Of a stretch of DNA of 64,000 nucleotides, positions 1-8,875 are shown one piece after another. The stretch lies in the NCBI GenBank assembly GCA_947501005.1, contig CANMTU010000001.1, forward strand, positions 706,501 to 770,500. The letters are read 5' to 3'. Numbering within the stretch: the stretch's first letter is position 1; each line of letters starts with the position of its first letter. The position numbers and the translations under genes were made by a program. This DNA is from an uncultured Erythrobacter sp. (lineage in GTDB: Bacteria > Pseudomonadota > Alphaproteobacteria > Sphingomonadales > Sphingomonadaceae). The notes under the pieces were generated by a model. The model ran no database searches and was not told where the DNA came from. It saw nothing but the letters and a program-made list of their open reading frames with translations.

Positions 1-925
1 CGTATCGGGCGAGCACGTCCTCGCGGAAGTCGTTGAAATAGGGATCGTCGGGATCGTGACTGTCCCCCACTTCGAGCAGATCGCGATGGAGAGCGATCTC
101 GGTCTCGATATTGGTGGCAAGCGGGGTCTGCGCCGCCGCCATCACCGGCAACGCGCGCGGAAGCAGGACCACCATCACCAGCCACAATCCGATCAGGATG
201 GCGAGGGCATCGCGCGGCCGACCGGCAAACGCCGACACTACCACGCTCAGGAACGCCCATAGCAGCAACCAGCCAGCATATCCCGCAATCATCAGCATGA
301 TCGTCGGCCAGGCGGCGGAACCGGTGATGACAAAGCCGATCAGCACGGCGAAAGCCGGTGCGCCCACGGCCAGCGCGATGGCCCCGTGGCCCAGCAATTT
401 TCCGGCGAGCAGGCTGCGCCCGCCAATGCCCTGAGCCAGCATCAGACGCAGCGTGGCACGCTCAGTTTCCCGCGCGACGCTGGCAAAGCCGAGGAAAATC
501 AACAGCAACGGTGCCAGCGTCTGCAACACGAAGGCGGGGGTCAACTGGCCGAACCGCATCAGCAGCGAGGATTGCCGCGCCTCGGCGAAATTGGCGCTGT
601 TCTGGCGATGGCCTTCGAGAAGGATGGTGTTGCCGGTAAAACCGTCCACACCCGCATCGAAGAAGGCGAGCGGGGCGATCGGCCGGAACACGAACTGGCC
701 GTAATGCACCATGCGATGCGGGTGGCGATCGGGCTGCGCGTCGAAATCCCGATCGACGCTGGTCTGATAGCGGTCGCGGTCCGCGGCGATCGCGCTGCGC
801 CGTTCCAGGCTGGTGAAGCTCGCCACGAGGATCAGCAGGACGAGCAGGCCGGTGGCGATCAGGCCGGCGCGGTTGCGCAGCAGCAGGCGCCATTCCTCGC
901 GCGCGATCAGCGTTGCCGCGCTCAT
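1..925 (-). CDS. ABC-2 type transporter permease, DUF3526-like (partial)
   Basis: This is the membrane subunit of an ABC transporter, probably working with the ATPase encoded just upstream. The reading frame runs off the left edge of the window, so about 308 N-terminal residues are visible and the C-terminus is missing. The start is the ATG at 925, which overlaps the ATPase stop as ATGA. A first hydrophobic segment follows the RREW-like opening at about residues 18-38. Then comes a long periplasmic stretch, then several membrane segments (for example around the LLLIFLGF and IGLWLVMVVLLP stretches). This is the layout of the NosY/DUF3526 permeases. The substrate and direction are not shown by the sequence. 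The third gene of the operon is a TonB receptor. Confidence 0.8.
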   Translation of the reverse strand, partial: MSAATLIAREEWRLLLRNRAGLIATGLLVLLILVASFTSLERRSAIAADRDRYQTSVDRDFDAQPDRHPHRMVHYGQFVFRPIAPLAFFDAGVDGFTGNTILLEGHRQNSANFAEARQSSLLMRFGQLTPAFVLQTLAPLLLIFLGFASVARETERATLRLMLAQGIGGRSLLAGKLLGHGAIALAVGAPAFAVLIGFVITGSAAWPTIMLMIAGYAGWLLLWAFLSVVVSAFAGRPRDALAILIGLWLVMVVLLPRALPVMAAAQTPLATNIETEIALHRDLLEVGDSHDPDDPYFNDFREDVLARY

Positions 926-1662
926 GCCGAAACCCCCGCCCGAGCGTAGCGATCGTGGAGCGCGTTGAGATCGAACCGCGCGCCGGTGGCCAGCGCCTCG
1001 CGCTCTTCCTCGATCCGGCCGTCGGCCAGAAAGCCGATCCGGTCGGCGATATCGACCGCGCTGACCAGATCGTGCGTCACCATCAGCACGGCGACCTTGC
1101 GCGCGCGCGCGGTATCGAGCAGGCGGTTGAATTCGAGCACGGCGCGCGGATCGAGACCGGATGTCGGCTCGTCCAGCAACAGGACCGGCACGTCGCGCGC
1201 CAAGGCCAGTGCAATGGCGACCTTCTGCCGCATGCCCTTGGAATAGCCTGACAGGCGCTTGTCCCAGGCATCGGCTGGCAGGCCGACTTCCCGCAAGGCC
1301 TCGTCGATGGCGTCCGCTCCCCTGTCCGCCTTGGCCAGTGCGAGGAAGTAACCGATATTCTCGCGCGCGCTCAGGTGATCGTAGAGCGAGACGTTTTCCG
1401 GCACATAGGCCATCTGCGCCCTTGCCTGCCGCGGCTGCGCGACCGGATCGGTGCCGCAGACCCGCACGGTCCCCGAAGCCGGCGCGATGAAGCCCAGAAG
1501 GGCGTTGAGCGTCGTCGATTTGCCCGCCCCATTGCCGCCGAGCAGGGCATAGATCTCGCCATGCCGGACGGTCAGGGTCAGGCCCTTGAGGATCGGTTTG
1601 GCGCCGTAGCTGTGGTGCAGGTCCGCGATGCGGATGGCGGGCGGCGTTTCGTGTGCAATCAT
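922..1662 (-). CDS. ABC transporter ATP-binding protein
   Basis: This cytoplasmic ATPase subunit powers the ABC-2 permease that follows it. It is 246 residues from the chosen ATG at 1662 (MIAHETPP). An upstream in-frame start would overlap the receptor gene and add residues with no family similarity. All nucleotide-binding motifs are present: Walker A GGNGAGKST, signature LSGYSKGMRQK, Walker B VLLLDEPTSGLDP and the switch histidine in VTHD. It starts 2 bases after the TonB receptor stop and overlaps the permease start by 4 bases, so the three genes form one transcription unit. The sequence resembles NosF/CcmA-type ATPases, which usually work with ABC-2 permeases in export or assembly rather than with periplasmic-binding-protein importers. 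Confidence 0.92.
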   Translation of the reverse strand: MIAHETPPAIRIADLHHSYGAKPILKGLTLTVRHGEIYALLGGNGAGKSTTLNALLGFIAPASGTVRVCGTDPVAQPRQARAQMAYVPENVSLYDHLSARENIGYFLALAKADRGADAIDEALREVGLPADAWDKRLSGYSKGMRQKVAIALALARDVPVLLLDEPTSGLDPRAVLEFNRLLDTARARKVAVLMVTHDLVSAVDIADRIGFLADGRIEEEREALATGARFDLNALHDRYARAGVSA

Positions 1663-1664
1663 GA

Positions 1665-3830
1665 TCAGATCCCCGCCCGCAGTCCGATGGTTACCGTTCG
1701 CGGGGCGCCGGGTTGCACCCACAATTGCGAATAGCTGTTGGCGTACCAGTCCGCGTCGAACAGATTGGCGACCGTTCCGTAGAGGGTGATGTCGTCGAGC
1801 GCTTCGACTTCCCCGAAGACGCGGAACAGGGTGTGGTCGGGCAGGAAGAACTGGGTGCCAGTCGCGCCCAGACGGTCGCTCACATATTGCACGCCGCCGC
1901 CCAGCTTGGCCGATCGCCCCGCCAGATCGAAGCGTTTGGAGGCCTGCGCATTCAAGATGTGGTCCGGGATATTGATCAGCGGATCGCCCGGCTCGATCAC
2001 GAACGAGAAATTGGGATCGAGGACGCTGCTGCGCGATTCCGCATCGACATAGGCGTAGCTGACGCGCACGGCGATATCGCCCGGCAGGCGGCCGTCCACG
2101 TCCAACTCCACCCCCCGGCTGCGCGCGGCGCCGATCGCGACCGAGAAGCCGGGATTGTTGATATCGCTGGCAAGGACGTTGGTCTTGTCGAGCTGGTAAA
2201 GCGTGAACGTGCCGGTCAGCGCGCCGCGCAACAACGACATCTTGGCCCCGGCCTCCAGCGACTTGCTGATTTCCGGCTCGAATATGACGCCCGCTACGTC
2301 CGTGCCGATATTCGCCCGGAACCCTTCGCTATACGCCGCATAGAGCGTGACCGGAGCGGCAAGTTCGTACACCACGCCGAATTGCGGGCTGAGCCGGTCG
2401 TCCTTGCGCTCGCTGTCTATGTCGGTCCGGTAGTTCTCGGTGCGCAGGGTGAATTCGTCGTAGCGCGCGCCGAGGCGGACCTGCAGCCGATCGGTCAGCT
2501 CGATCTGATCCTGAAGGAAGATGCCGGTCGAAAGCTGCCGGTCGAGGCGGTCGTTCTCGGGCAAGGGCGTCGGCAGGGGAAACCGGCCATAGACCGGGTC
2601 GAGGATATCGATGACGAACCCGGCCTGATCGCTCGGATCGGAAGAGACGGCGGGCGGGCGGACGCGGCGGAAATCCTGGAAATTGTCGAACACATCGTGG
2701 TCGGCGCCGATGAGGATACGATGGTCGAGCCCGGCGGTCGAGAACTCGCCGCTAATTTCGCCGCGCAGGACGAGTTGCTCGGAATCGTAGAAGCGCGAGC
2801 GGCGTTGGCGCGACAGGGTGCGACCGTCGAGAAACACCGGCTGCCGGCTCGGCGCCAGTTCCGGATCGGCGGAGAAGCTGGTCAGCAGCGTATCGCGGAT
2901 GCTTGCGCCGAGCAGAAGGCTCCACCGGTCGCTGAAATCGTGCTGAACGCGCAACTGGTGCCCCTCTGCTCGCGCGATCGAGTCCTGCTCCCCCGGCTCG
3001 CCCAGAAATCGAGTGCGCGGCACGGTGTCGAAATCGCCGTCGAGAACGACGATGCCGCGATCGAACGGCACCTCGACGCGGGTCCTTTCCAGATCGTAGG
3101 TCACGCGGGTGTCGGGGCCCAATGCCAGACCAATGGACGGGAGGAATCCCCAGCGCAATTCCTCGATCGTATCGCGAAAGCTGTCGCCACCCTCGACATA
3201 GCCGATCAGACGCGCGCTCAGCCCTTCGGTAATCGCCAGATTGACATCCGCCTCGGTGCGCAGCCGGTCGAAACTGCCGAACTGGATGCCGACCGTGCCG
3301 AAAGTGTCGCCGATCTGCGCCTGCTTGGTCACCAGATTGACCGTGCCGCCCGGCTCGCCGCGCCCAAGGAGCGCGGCGGCGGGGCCTTTCAGAACCTCGA
3401 TCCGTTCGATCCCGGCGGTATCGCGTTCCCCGCCGAACCCACGCCCGCCATTGAAGCCGTTGACCAGATACCCGGTCGGCACGTTCTCGTCGCCTGTGAA
3501 CCCGCGAATGGCGAAGGAATCCCACAGCCCGCCCAGAGTGTTCTGACGAGCGACCGATGCGTTGAGGTCGAGCGCATCGTTCAGCCGGACAAGACTGTTC
3601 TCCTCCAGCGTTTCCGCCTCGATCACGTCGATCGACTGGGGGATTTCGGCAATCGCGAAGTCGCCGCGATAGGCCTGCCGCACCCCGCTGACGATGATGG
3701 CGTCGGAGGCATTGGGGGCCGGGCGGTCGGCGCTTTCCTCGGTCGGCGCCGTTTGCGCGGCGGCGGGGCAGCAGGCGATCGCGGCAAGCAAGGCCGACGT
3801 CCCGACAGATGCGAGATGGCGCGTGGACAT
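1665..3830 (-). CDS. TonB-dependent siderophore-type receptor
   Basis: This is an outer-membrane receptor of 721 residues, the usual length for the family. A signal peptide of about 25 residues ends at AAAQ. It is followed by a TonB-box-like segment (DAIIVSG), a plug domain with the typical IEVLKGPAA and GGTVNLVTK motifs, and a beta-barrel that ends in a short hydrophobic strand. The closest family look is FhuA/FecA-like siderophore receptors, but the ligand cannot be deduced. It is the first gene of an operon with an ABC ATPase and an ABC-2 type permease. Two palindromes upstream (3870-3884 and 3926-3938) are candidate operators, so iron or ligand control is plausible but not proven. Confidence 0.9.
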   Translation of the reverse strand: MSTRHLASVGTSALLAAIACCPAAAQTAPTEESADRPAPNASDAIIVSGVRQAYRGDFAIAEIPQSIDVIEAETLEENSLVRLNDALDLNASVARQNTLGGLWDSFAIRGFTGDENVPTGYLVNGFNGGRGFGGERDTAGIERIEVLKGPAAALLGRGEPGGTVNLVTKQAQIGDTFGTVGIQFGSFDRLRTEADVNLAITEGLSARLIGYVEGGDSFRDTIEELRWGFLPSIGLALGPDTRVTYDLERTRVEVPFDRGIVVLDGDFDTVPRTRFLGEPGEQDSIARAEGHQLRVQHDFSDRWSLLLGASIRDTLLTSFSADPELAPSRQPVFLDGRTLSRQRRSRFYDSEQLVLRGEISGEFSTAGLDHRILIGADHDVFDNFQDFRRVRPPAVSSDPSDQAGFVIDILDPVYGRFPLPTPLPENDRLDRQLSTGIFLQDQIELTDRLQVRLGARYDEFTLRTENYRTDIDSERKDDRLSPQFGVVYELAAPVTLYAAYSEGFRANIGTDVAGVIFEPEISKSLEAGAKMSLLRGALTGTFTLYQLDKTNVLASDINNPGFSVAIGAARSRGVELDVDGRLPGDIAVRVSYAYVDAESRSSVLDPNFSFVIEPGDPLINIPDHILNAQASKRFDLAGRSAKLGGGVQYVSDRLGATGTQFFLPDHTLFRVFGEVEALDDITLYGTVANLFDADWYANSYSQLWVQPGAPRTVTIGLRAGI

Positions 3831-3869
3831 TCGGGAGAACTCTTATCTTCGGGGGGGGAGGGCTATGAA

Positions 3870-3884
3870 TGAGACACTGTCTCA
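3870..3884. promoter_or_regulatory. 15-bp perfect palindrome upstream of TonB receptor operon
   Basis: TGAGACACTGTCTCA has 7-base arms that match perfectly around a single central base. It sits about 40 bases upstream of the TonB receptor ATG at 3830, in the expected promoter/leader region. Its size fits a dimeric repressor site (TetR- or Fur-like in geometry), but the sequence is not a recognised Fur or Irr consensus. The function is inferred from symmetry and position only. Confidence 0.45.
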
Positions 3885-3925
3885 AAGGCGAGCCGCGCCC
3901 TCGCAGCGTAGAACTCTCATGTCAA

Positions 3926-3938
3926 TGATATGTTATCA
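3926..3938. promoter_or_regulatory. AT-rich palindrome TGATA-N3-TATCA, possible Fur-like site
   Basis: TGATATGTTATCA has perfect 5-base arms and lies about 96 bases upstream of the TonB receptor start. The TGATA/TATCA halves recall Fur boxes, but it is shorter than a full 19-bp Fur site, so this is a weak assignment. It could instead be a promoter element. Confidence 0.3.
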
Positions 3939-4389
3939 CGAATAGTCGGTTTCGAGGAAGATGACGGTCGGCCTGGCTCGGCTACGACGCGAATGCCCTC
4001 ATTTTCGGCAACAATAATCGGAAGTTCGCCAACCATCCGTATCGGTTTCGAGCAATCGCAAATGCGCGGCGACTGATTATTCGGGTGGCCGTTGGAGGCA
4101 GGACGCATCACCATGCGCTAGTAGGCAGCACGACCGGCAAAGGTCTGAATTGGCGCGGTGTCTGATTGTATAGTCCTGAAGTGCTTCGAGAAGGTGTGGT
4201 GGCGGTTCGAAGGTCGCAGCGCCGACCGGATCGATCTGATATCGTGCGAGCGTCGGACCTGCCCTGCGTCGTCCAAGCAAGGCCATCGAAATTGGTAAGT
4301 TGCAACACTGATCGAGCGTAGCGTGCAGGCGTGCACATTCATTCTTCAACTCGAAAGCGAGTTGAAGAGACTCGCTCCGCCGTCATCAC

Positions 4390-4425
4390 AAAAAAACGGC
4401 CCGCATCCGTTTCGAATGCGGGCCG
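4390..4425 (-). terminator. Rho-independent terminator of the outer-membrane protein gene
   Basis: A perfect 10-bp GC-rich stem (CGGCCCGCAT at 4397-4406 with ATGCGGGCCG at 4416-4425) has a 9-base loop. Read on the minus strand it is followed by a run of seven T residues (4390-4396). It sits about 30 bases downstream of the gene ending at 4453. Confidence 0.9.
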
Positions 4426-4452
4426 CCAGAGGTCGTAGCTATCGAGCAGTGA

Positions 4453-5058
4453 TCAGAACTGGAACACCACCGCCGCATTGGGGCGGAAGGATTCGAAATC
4501 CTTGAACGTGTCGACGCCGAAGCGGAGACGAACGCCGCTATTGCCGGTCAGGCCGCCGAGGCCGATATCCTGCGGGCCGACCTCGGCACCGATGCCGTAG
4601 ACCATTCCGTCACGGTCGCGGCTGCTCGGGCCGTCTTCGGTGTCGACGAAATCGTCATCGGTGAAATCGTTTTCGCCTTCGATCCACATATACCCGACGC
4701 GGCCGAAGAACATGCCGCTCTCGCCCACGCGAATGCCGAACCGGCCGGCAGCGCCGTATTCCCAGTCGATGTCGTTGAAGCCGTAGGCACCGAACCCTTC
4801 GGCACCGACGAAAAACGCGCCGAGCGGAACGTTGGCGCCGACGGTACCGGTGATGACGGCACCCTCGGTCGTATCGTCGAGCCCGATCGACCGGCGCTCA
4901 TCGCCGCGATCGAAGACGTGATACCCACCACCGACGGCCACATAGGGCTCGAAGCCGAATGCGTTGGAGCCATCGGGCGCTTCGGCATCCTGTGCGAATG
5001 CCTGGGCAGGCATGATCGCGGCGCCGGCGGCGATGAGAAGGGCAGTCTTGGTATTCAT
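4453..5058 (-). CDS. Outer-membrane beta-barrel protein
   Basis: This is a 201-residue secreted protein. The start at 5058 (MNTKTALLI) is chosen because an AGGAAA ribosome-binding site precedes it and a clean signal peptide follows, cleaved after AFAQ at about residue 22. The mature part is rich in alternating aromatic and glycine strands (FEPYVAVGGGYHVFD, FVGAEGFGAYGF, FGRVGYMW) and ends in a terminal phenylalanine (VVFQF), the hallmark of BamA-folded outer-membrane barrels. It resembles small OmpA/OmpW-like porin-type proteins, but no specific role can be assigned. The gene is monocistronic, with a strong terminator at 4390-4425. Confidence 0.82.
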   Translation of the reverse strand: MNTKTALLIAAGAAIMPAQAFAQDAEAPDGSNAFGFEPYVAVGGGYHVFDRGDERRSIGLDDTTEGAVITGTVGANVPLGAFFVGAEGFGAYGFNDIDWEYGAAGRFGIRVGESGMFFGRVGYMWIEGENDFTDDDFVDTEDGPSSRDRDGMVYGIGAEVGPQDIGLGGLTGNSGVRLRFGVDTFKDFESFRPNAAVVFQF

Positions 5059-5467
5059 GTTAATTTCCTGATTTATCGTGACAATTGATGTCCGCACAAC
5101 CGCAGCTCCCGAGGGTTGTTCCGACGATATTTCGGATACGCCACAGCATGTGTCGTTTTTGTCACAATTCCCGCCGCCGCGAGCCCATCAGCAAGCGGGC
5201 GAACGACGGAGGGGCAAGTAGGCCTTTCAACTTCTAGCAAAAATTTCGGTCGCGAACGGAGGCGTGATGACACGACGGTGAGCATTAGTTCGATCAGGTC
5301 CACGATATCGGCACGACCGCCCAGCGTGCCACCATCGAACCGAAACTCCGACCTGGCTCCCCCGCCGGGTCCAATTTACCGCTTCATCCGGGGAGCCTTT
5401 CCGCGCGTTGATCGGTTCTCCTGATGGACGCGCATTTGCTCCATCAAACCAGAGCAAGTGAGAAAGC
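5059..5467. other. Divergent intergenic region, no gene seen
   Basis: About 410 bases separate the minus-strand outer-membrane protein gene from the plus-strand antiporter gene. It must hold both promoters, but I cannot place a confident -35/-10 pair. The small overlapping frames on both strands (5116-5424, 5227-5469) show no motif or ribosome-binding site worth calling. Confidence 0.5.
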
Positions 5468-6700
5468 ATGTTCGGCTTCGATTCCTATCACGTTCTGCTG
5501 GCGGCTGCGGGGCTGGCGATCATCGTCTCCTACTGGTCGCCGCGCTTCATTTCCGGGCGGGAACCGGCCGCTTCCGCGCTGCTGCTGCTCGGCGGGTTCG
5601 CGGCATTTTCCTGGGTGCCGGGGATGCCCCAGGCGATCAATCCGATCGATTCCCCGCGCATCTGGGAAGTGGCGGCCGAATTGTGCGTGATCCTCGGCCT
5701 GTTCGGCACCGGCCTCAGGATCGACCGGCTGGTCGGACGCAATCTGTGGAAGCCCACGCTTCGCCTGCTCGTCATATCCATGCCGCTCACCGTTCTCGCA
5801 CTGGCGCTGGTCGGTTGGCAGGCGGCGGGCATGACGCTCGCCGGCGCATTGTTGCTGGGCGCGGTGTTGTCTCCGACCGATCCCGTGCTGGCCGGCGAAG
5901 TGCAGGTCGGCCGGCCGATGGAGGGCGGCGAGCATCCGGTGCGCTTCGCCCTCACCACCGAGGCCGGCCTGAACGACGGGCTGGCATTTCCGTTCGTCCA
6001 TCTCGGCATACTGCTCGCGACCGCGGGGGCGTTTTCGGTCGGGCTTTTCGCCGAGTGGGTCATGCTCGACGTCGTCTATCGCATCATCGTGGGTGCGCTT
6101 GGAGGCGCGGCGGTGGGTTGGCTGCTGGGCAAGTCGCTGTTCGACTGGCCGAAGGGCAATGCGCTGTCCCAGACCCAGACGGGCGTCGTCGCCTTCGCCG
6201 GGGTTATCTTCGCCTACGGCGTTACCGAACTGATCGAGGGGTACGGCTTCATCGCCGCGTTCGTCGCCGGCCTGGTCCTGCGGCGCGAGGAAACCGACAA
6301 CAATTTTCACGAGCGGTTGCACGATTTCTCGGAATCGCTCGAACACACGCTGACTGCGCTGATCCTCGTGGCGCTGGGCGCGGCCTTGCCCAGCCTGTGG
6401 CCCTATCTCGGGTGGCCGCAGGCGATCATCGGGCTTGCCCTGGTCTTCGCCATCCGGCCGCTTTCGGCTTGGTTCGCGCTGTCGGGCATGGGGCTCGACT
6501 GGCGGCCGCGCGCGGTGATCTCGTTCTACGGGGTGCGCGGGATCGGTTCGATCTATTATCTGGCTTATGCCGGACATAGCGTCGAACTGGTCAACGAGGG
6601 TTCCCTGTGGGCAATCGTGGCCTTCACGATCGTCGTCTCCACCACGGTCCACGGCCTGACCGCAGGCATCGCCGTGGAGCGGGCGACGGAAGAGGGCTGA
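5468..6700 (+). CDS. Cation:proton antiporter (CPA1/NhaP-type)
   Basis: This is an inner-membrane antiporter of 410 residues that exchanges Na+ or K+ for protons, with about twelve hydrophobic segments. Diagnostic CPA motifs are visible: the unwound-helix motif SPTDPVLAGEVQVG at about residues 138-151 and the ion-site motif EAGLNDG at about 166-172, whose Asn-Asp pair is characteristic of CPA1. There is no long cytosolic C-terminal tail, so it is a short bacterial type. The gene stands alone between divergent and unrelated neighbours. Its ion preference cannot be told from sequence. Confidence 0.9.
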   Translation: MFGFDSYHVLLAAAGLAIIVSYWSPRFISGREPAASALLLLGGFAAFSWVPGMPQAINPIDSPRIWEVAAELCVILGLFGTGLRIDRLVGRNLWKPTLRLLVISMPLTVLALALVGWQAAGMTLAGALLLGAVLSPTDPVLAGEVQVGRPMEGGEHPVRFALTTEAGLNDGLAFPFVHLGILLATAGAFSVGLFAEWVMLDVVYRIIVGALGGAAVGWLLGKSLFDWPKGNALSQTQTGVVAFAGVIFAYGVTELIEGYGFIAAFVAGLVLRREETDNNFHERLHDFSESLEHTLTALILVALGAALPSLWPYLGWPQAIIGLALVFAIRPLSAWFALSGMGLDWRPRAVISFYGVRGIGSIYYLAYAGHSVELVNEGSLWAIVAFTIVVSTTVHGLTAGIAVERATEEG

Positions 6701-6814
6701 TAGCGACGGAGCGGTATCACCAGGCTGCTTAATAAAGAGAAATTGGGCAAACCGCCCGGTTTTCTGTATGGAGCGCCTTTCAACCAGTTAAATGACGAGA
6801 CAGAGACCGATTTG

Positions 6815-7156
6815 ATGAGTGGATACAAGGAACCGGGTTTCAACGACCGGGTCGCTTCGGCGAAGAATGCCAAGGCCAGCGCCTTGGAAATGTTGAAGAA
6901 CAAACCCAAGCCGAGCGAGGAAGAACTCGCCGCGCGTGCCGAACGCCAACGTATCAAGGATGAAGCTCAGGCCGAGAAGCGCGCAGCCGCCAAGGCGGCG
7001 CGCGAGGCCGAGAAGCTTGCCAAGGAGCAGGCCAAGGAAGCGGCGCGGGAAGAAGCCGCCAGGAAAGCGGCCGCCGCCGACTCCGCCCCGACCGAGGCGG
7101 AGCGCAAGGCCGCCCGCGACGCGCGGTACGCCGCCCGGAAAGCTCGCAAGCGCTAG
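6815..7156 (+). CDS. DUF6481 family small charged protein
   Basis: This is a 113-residue soluble protein of unknown function. I chose the ATG at 6815 (MSGYKEPGF) because this opening is the conserved start of the family. An ATG at 6743 would add 24 unrelated residues. After the N-terminal motif the protein becomes a long Ala/Glu/Lys/Arg-rich helix (EKRAAAKAAREAEKLAKEQ) predicted to be an extended coiled or single alpha-helix. It ends in a basic tail (ARKARKR), which suggests nucleic-acid or ribosome contact, but that is inference. A small hairpin in the leader (AAACC/GGTTT at 6749-6762) could pair in an alternative way with GGGC/GCCC. Confidence 0.75.
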   Translation: MSGYKEPGFNDRVASAKNAKASALEMLKNKPKPSEEELAARAERQRIKDEAQAEKRAAAKAAREAEKLAKEQAKEAAREEAARKAAAADSAPTEAERKAARDARYAARKARKR

Positions 7157-7330
7157 AACGTCGGAGGACAGGCGCAGGATCGCGCAAACCGCTCGCCTGT
7201 GTCGGCGGAGCGGAATGCGCCGATCCTCGCGAGCGTGATTATCCATGAGCCAGAAAGCGCCGCACACCGTTGCGACGAGCCGTTGGTGCGAACCCGGCTT
7301 TCAGTCGTTGTGGCTGTGAAAGGGTTGAAT

Positions 7331-7681
7331 ATGTGCCATGTGCTGATCATCGAAGACGAGTTTCTGATCGCGGAATTGCTGGCCTCGATGCTGGAGGCGA
7401 ACGGCGCCGACACGACGAGCATCGCGGTCTCCGAAGTACAAGCCCTGTCGTCCGCACGGGAGCGGCAGCCGGATCTCATCGTTTCGGATGTCAATCTGGG
7501 CAGAGGGGGCAGCGGACCCGATGCCGTCGTCCGCATTCGCGACGAACTGGGCGATATTCCCGTGATATTCGTGACTGCGACGCCACGCGAATGCGCGCCG
7601 TTCGACTATGCCGCGGCGGTGCTCGACAAACCCATCCAGCCGGACCGCTTCGCAGCGGCGCTCAGGTCGATCGGAAGCTGA
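7331..7681 (+). CDS. Single-domain response regulator (receiver)
   Basis: This is a 116-residue stand-alone CheY-like receiver. The ATG at 7331 (MCHVLIIEDEF) places the acidic pair E8/D9 at the usual position. The phospho-acceptor is D53 in LIVSDVNLG, the conserved Thr is in VIFVTAT and the Lys in VLDKPIQP. No output domain follows, so it probably acts by protein-protein contact or as a phosphate sink. A longer frame starting at 7199 would add about 44 unconserved residues. No cognate kinase lies next to it, and the closest kinases in the window are at 15393 and 35255. Confidence 0.88.
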   Translation: MCHVLIIEDEFLIAELLASMLEANGADTTSIAVSEVQALSSARERQPDLIVSDVNLGRGGSGPDAVVRIRDELGDIPVIFVTATPRECAPFDYAAAVLDKPIQPDRFAAALRSIGS

Positions 7682-7878
7682 ACGGCTCGGTCTGATCGAG
7701 GCCGAAATTCGTGGGGGAGGGGGCTAACGCCTCTCGGTCAGTTCCGCCTGAACAGGACCAGCGATGACCGCCGCAATCCGGCGATTCCCGTGCGTTCGAC
7801 GAGGCGAATAACCAGCCGCGGTACAAGGCAGCGCACCGGCAACCGGACCGGTTCGCTCCCCAAAACGCTGTAACGAAC

Positions 7879-8847
7879 CTACTCCTGCGCCTCGCCCACG
7901 GTGTCCGCGACCACCGCGTCGCGCTCGCCCATGGGCTTGGCGGGTCCGGTCGTCGTGTCGCGCTTCGTCTGGCGTTCGATCTCGCTGTTCAATTCCGCGC
8001 CGAGCAGGATGATATAGGCTGACAGCCACATCCAGGTCAGCAGGATGATCACCCCGCCGAGCGCGCCGTAGGTCTCGTTATAGCTGCCGAAACGGCTGAC
8101 ATACCACGAAAACGCCGCCGATCCGATCACCCACACGATCACCGCCAGCACCGATCCGGGCGTGGCCCAGCGCCATTTGGGATCGTCGCGCGAGGGGCCG
8201 TAGCGATAGAGCAGCGACAGACCGACGACCGCGATGGCGGTCAGCAGCAGCCAGCGCACGAGCGAGGCGATCGTTTCCGCGATGCTGCCGAGCCCCAGTG
8301 CTTCCAGCCAGATTGGCACGACGATGAGGAAGCCGATCGCGACCAACAGGCCCGCCATGAGCAGCACCGTCAGGACGAGCGCGACCGCGTTGAGGCGGAT
8401 GAAGCCGCGTTCCTCGGGCTCGTCATAGGCGACGTTCATCCCCTCCATCAGCGACTTCATGCCCTTGGCCGCGCCGTAGATCGCCAGCAGGATCGATATC
8501 AGTGCCGCCAGGCCGAGCGAATGGTTCGGCGCGGTCGCCACCTTTCGCGCCTGTTCCTTGAAGATCTCCGCCGCATCCGCCGGCAAGCCGGCGGTCCAGG
8601 CGTCGATCTGGGTGACGATCGTCGCCGGCTCGGCGATCAGGCCGGCGAGGGCGATCAGCGCCGCGATGGCGGGAAAGGTGGCGAGCAGGCCGAAGAATGC
8701 GACCCCGGCGGCGACCACGGACACATGGTCGTCCGCCAGTTCCGCCTTGGTTCGCAGCAGGATGTCCTTCCAGCCGGGAGCCGGGATTTCCTTGGGGTTT
8801 TCGGCATGGCGGCCGCGCTGCTGATCCAGGTCGTGCGTTTCGGTCAT
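7879..8847 (-). CDS. YihY/virulence factor BrkB family membrane protein
   Basis: This is an inner-membrane protein of 322 residues from the ATG at 8847 (MTETHDLDQQ). About six hydrophobic segments are visible, and the family signature region lies around AAGVAFFGLLATFPAIAAL near the N-terminus and SYNETYGALGGVIILLTWMWLSAYIILLGAELN toward the C-terminus (split here only for description). The C-terminal tail is hydrophilic. The family was once named RNase BN in error and its transport or envelope role is still unclear. It lies about 30 bases from the end of the glycosyltransferase gene on the same strand and could be the last gene of that envelope unit. Confidence 0.85.
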   Translation of the reverse strand: MTETHDLDQQRGRHAENPKEIPAPGWKDILLRTKAELADDHVSVVAAGVAFFGLLATFPAIAALIALAGLIAEPATIVTQIDAWTAGLPADAAEIFKEQARKVATAPNHSLGLAALISILLAIYGAAKGMKSLMEGMNVAYDEPEERGFIRLNAVALVLTVLLMAGLLVAIGFLIVVPIWLEALGLGSIAETIASLVRWLLLTAIAVVGLSLLYRYGPSRDDPKWRWATPGSVLAVIVWVIGSAAFSWYVSRFGSYNETYGALGGVIILLTWMWLSAYIILLGAELNSEIERQTKRDTTTGPAKPMGERDAVVADTVGEAQE

Positions 8848-8875
8848 AGATCGCACTACGCGCGACGCGAGCGGT

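Larger units (their letters stand above)
3831..4389. other. Intergenic region without a convincing gene
   Basis: About 560 bases lie between the receptor start and the terminator of the outer-membrane protein gene. The region is clearly richer in A+T than the flanking genes. Apart from the two palindromes listed separately I see no supported gene. Small minus-strand reading frames (3917-4114 and 4077-4349) have no recognisable motif or good ribosome-binding site. One of them (4077-4349) has a vaguely protein-like composition and could be a decayed remnant, but I cannot identify a parent family. Confidence 0.5.

Noticed and set aside
1713..3872. Long plus-strand open frame (719 codons) opposite the TonB receptor
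   Set aside because: It is an antisense shadow: high-GC coding DNA keeps the opposite frame open. The product has no family motif, while the receptor on the other strand shows signal peptide, plug and barrel motifs.
3926..3938. Calling the AT-rich palindrome a Fur box
   Set aside because: It is 13 bases, without the 19-bp consensus or a second overlapping dyad, so I list it only as a possible Fur-like site.
4077..4349. 90-codon minus-strand frame in the intergenic region
   Set aside because: It has a somewhat protein-like composition, but no ribosome-binding site, no motif and overlapping alternatives; it could be a remnant, so I list it only as intergenic content.
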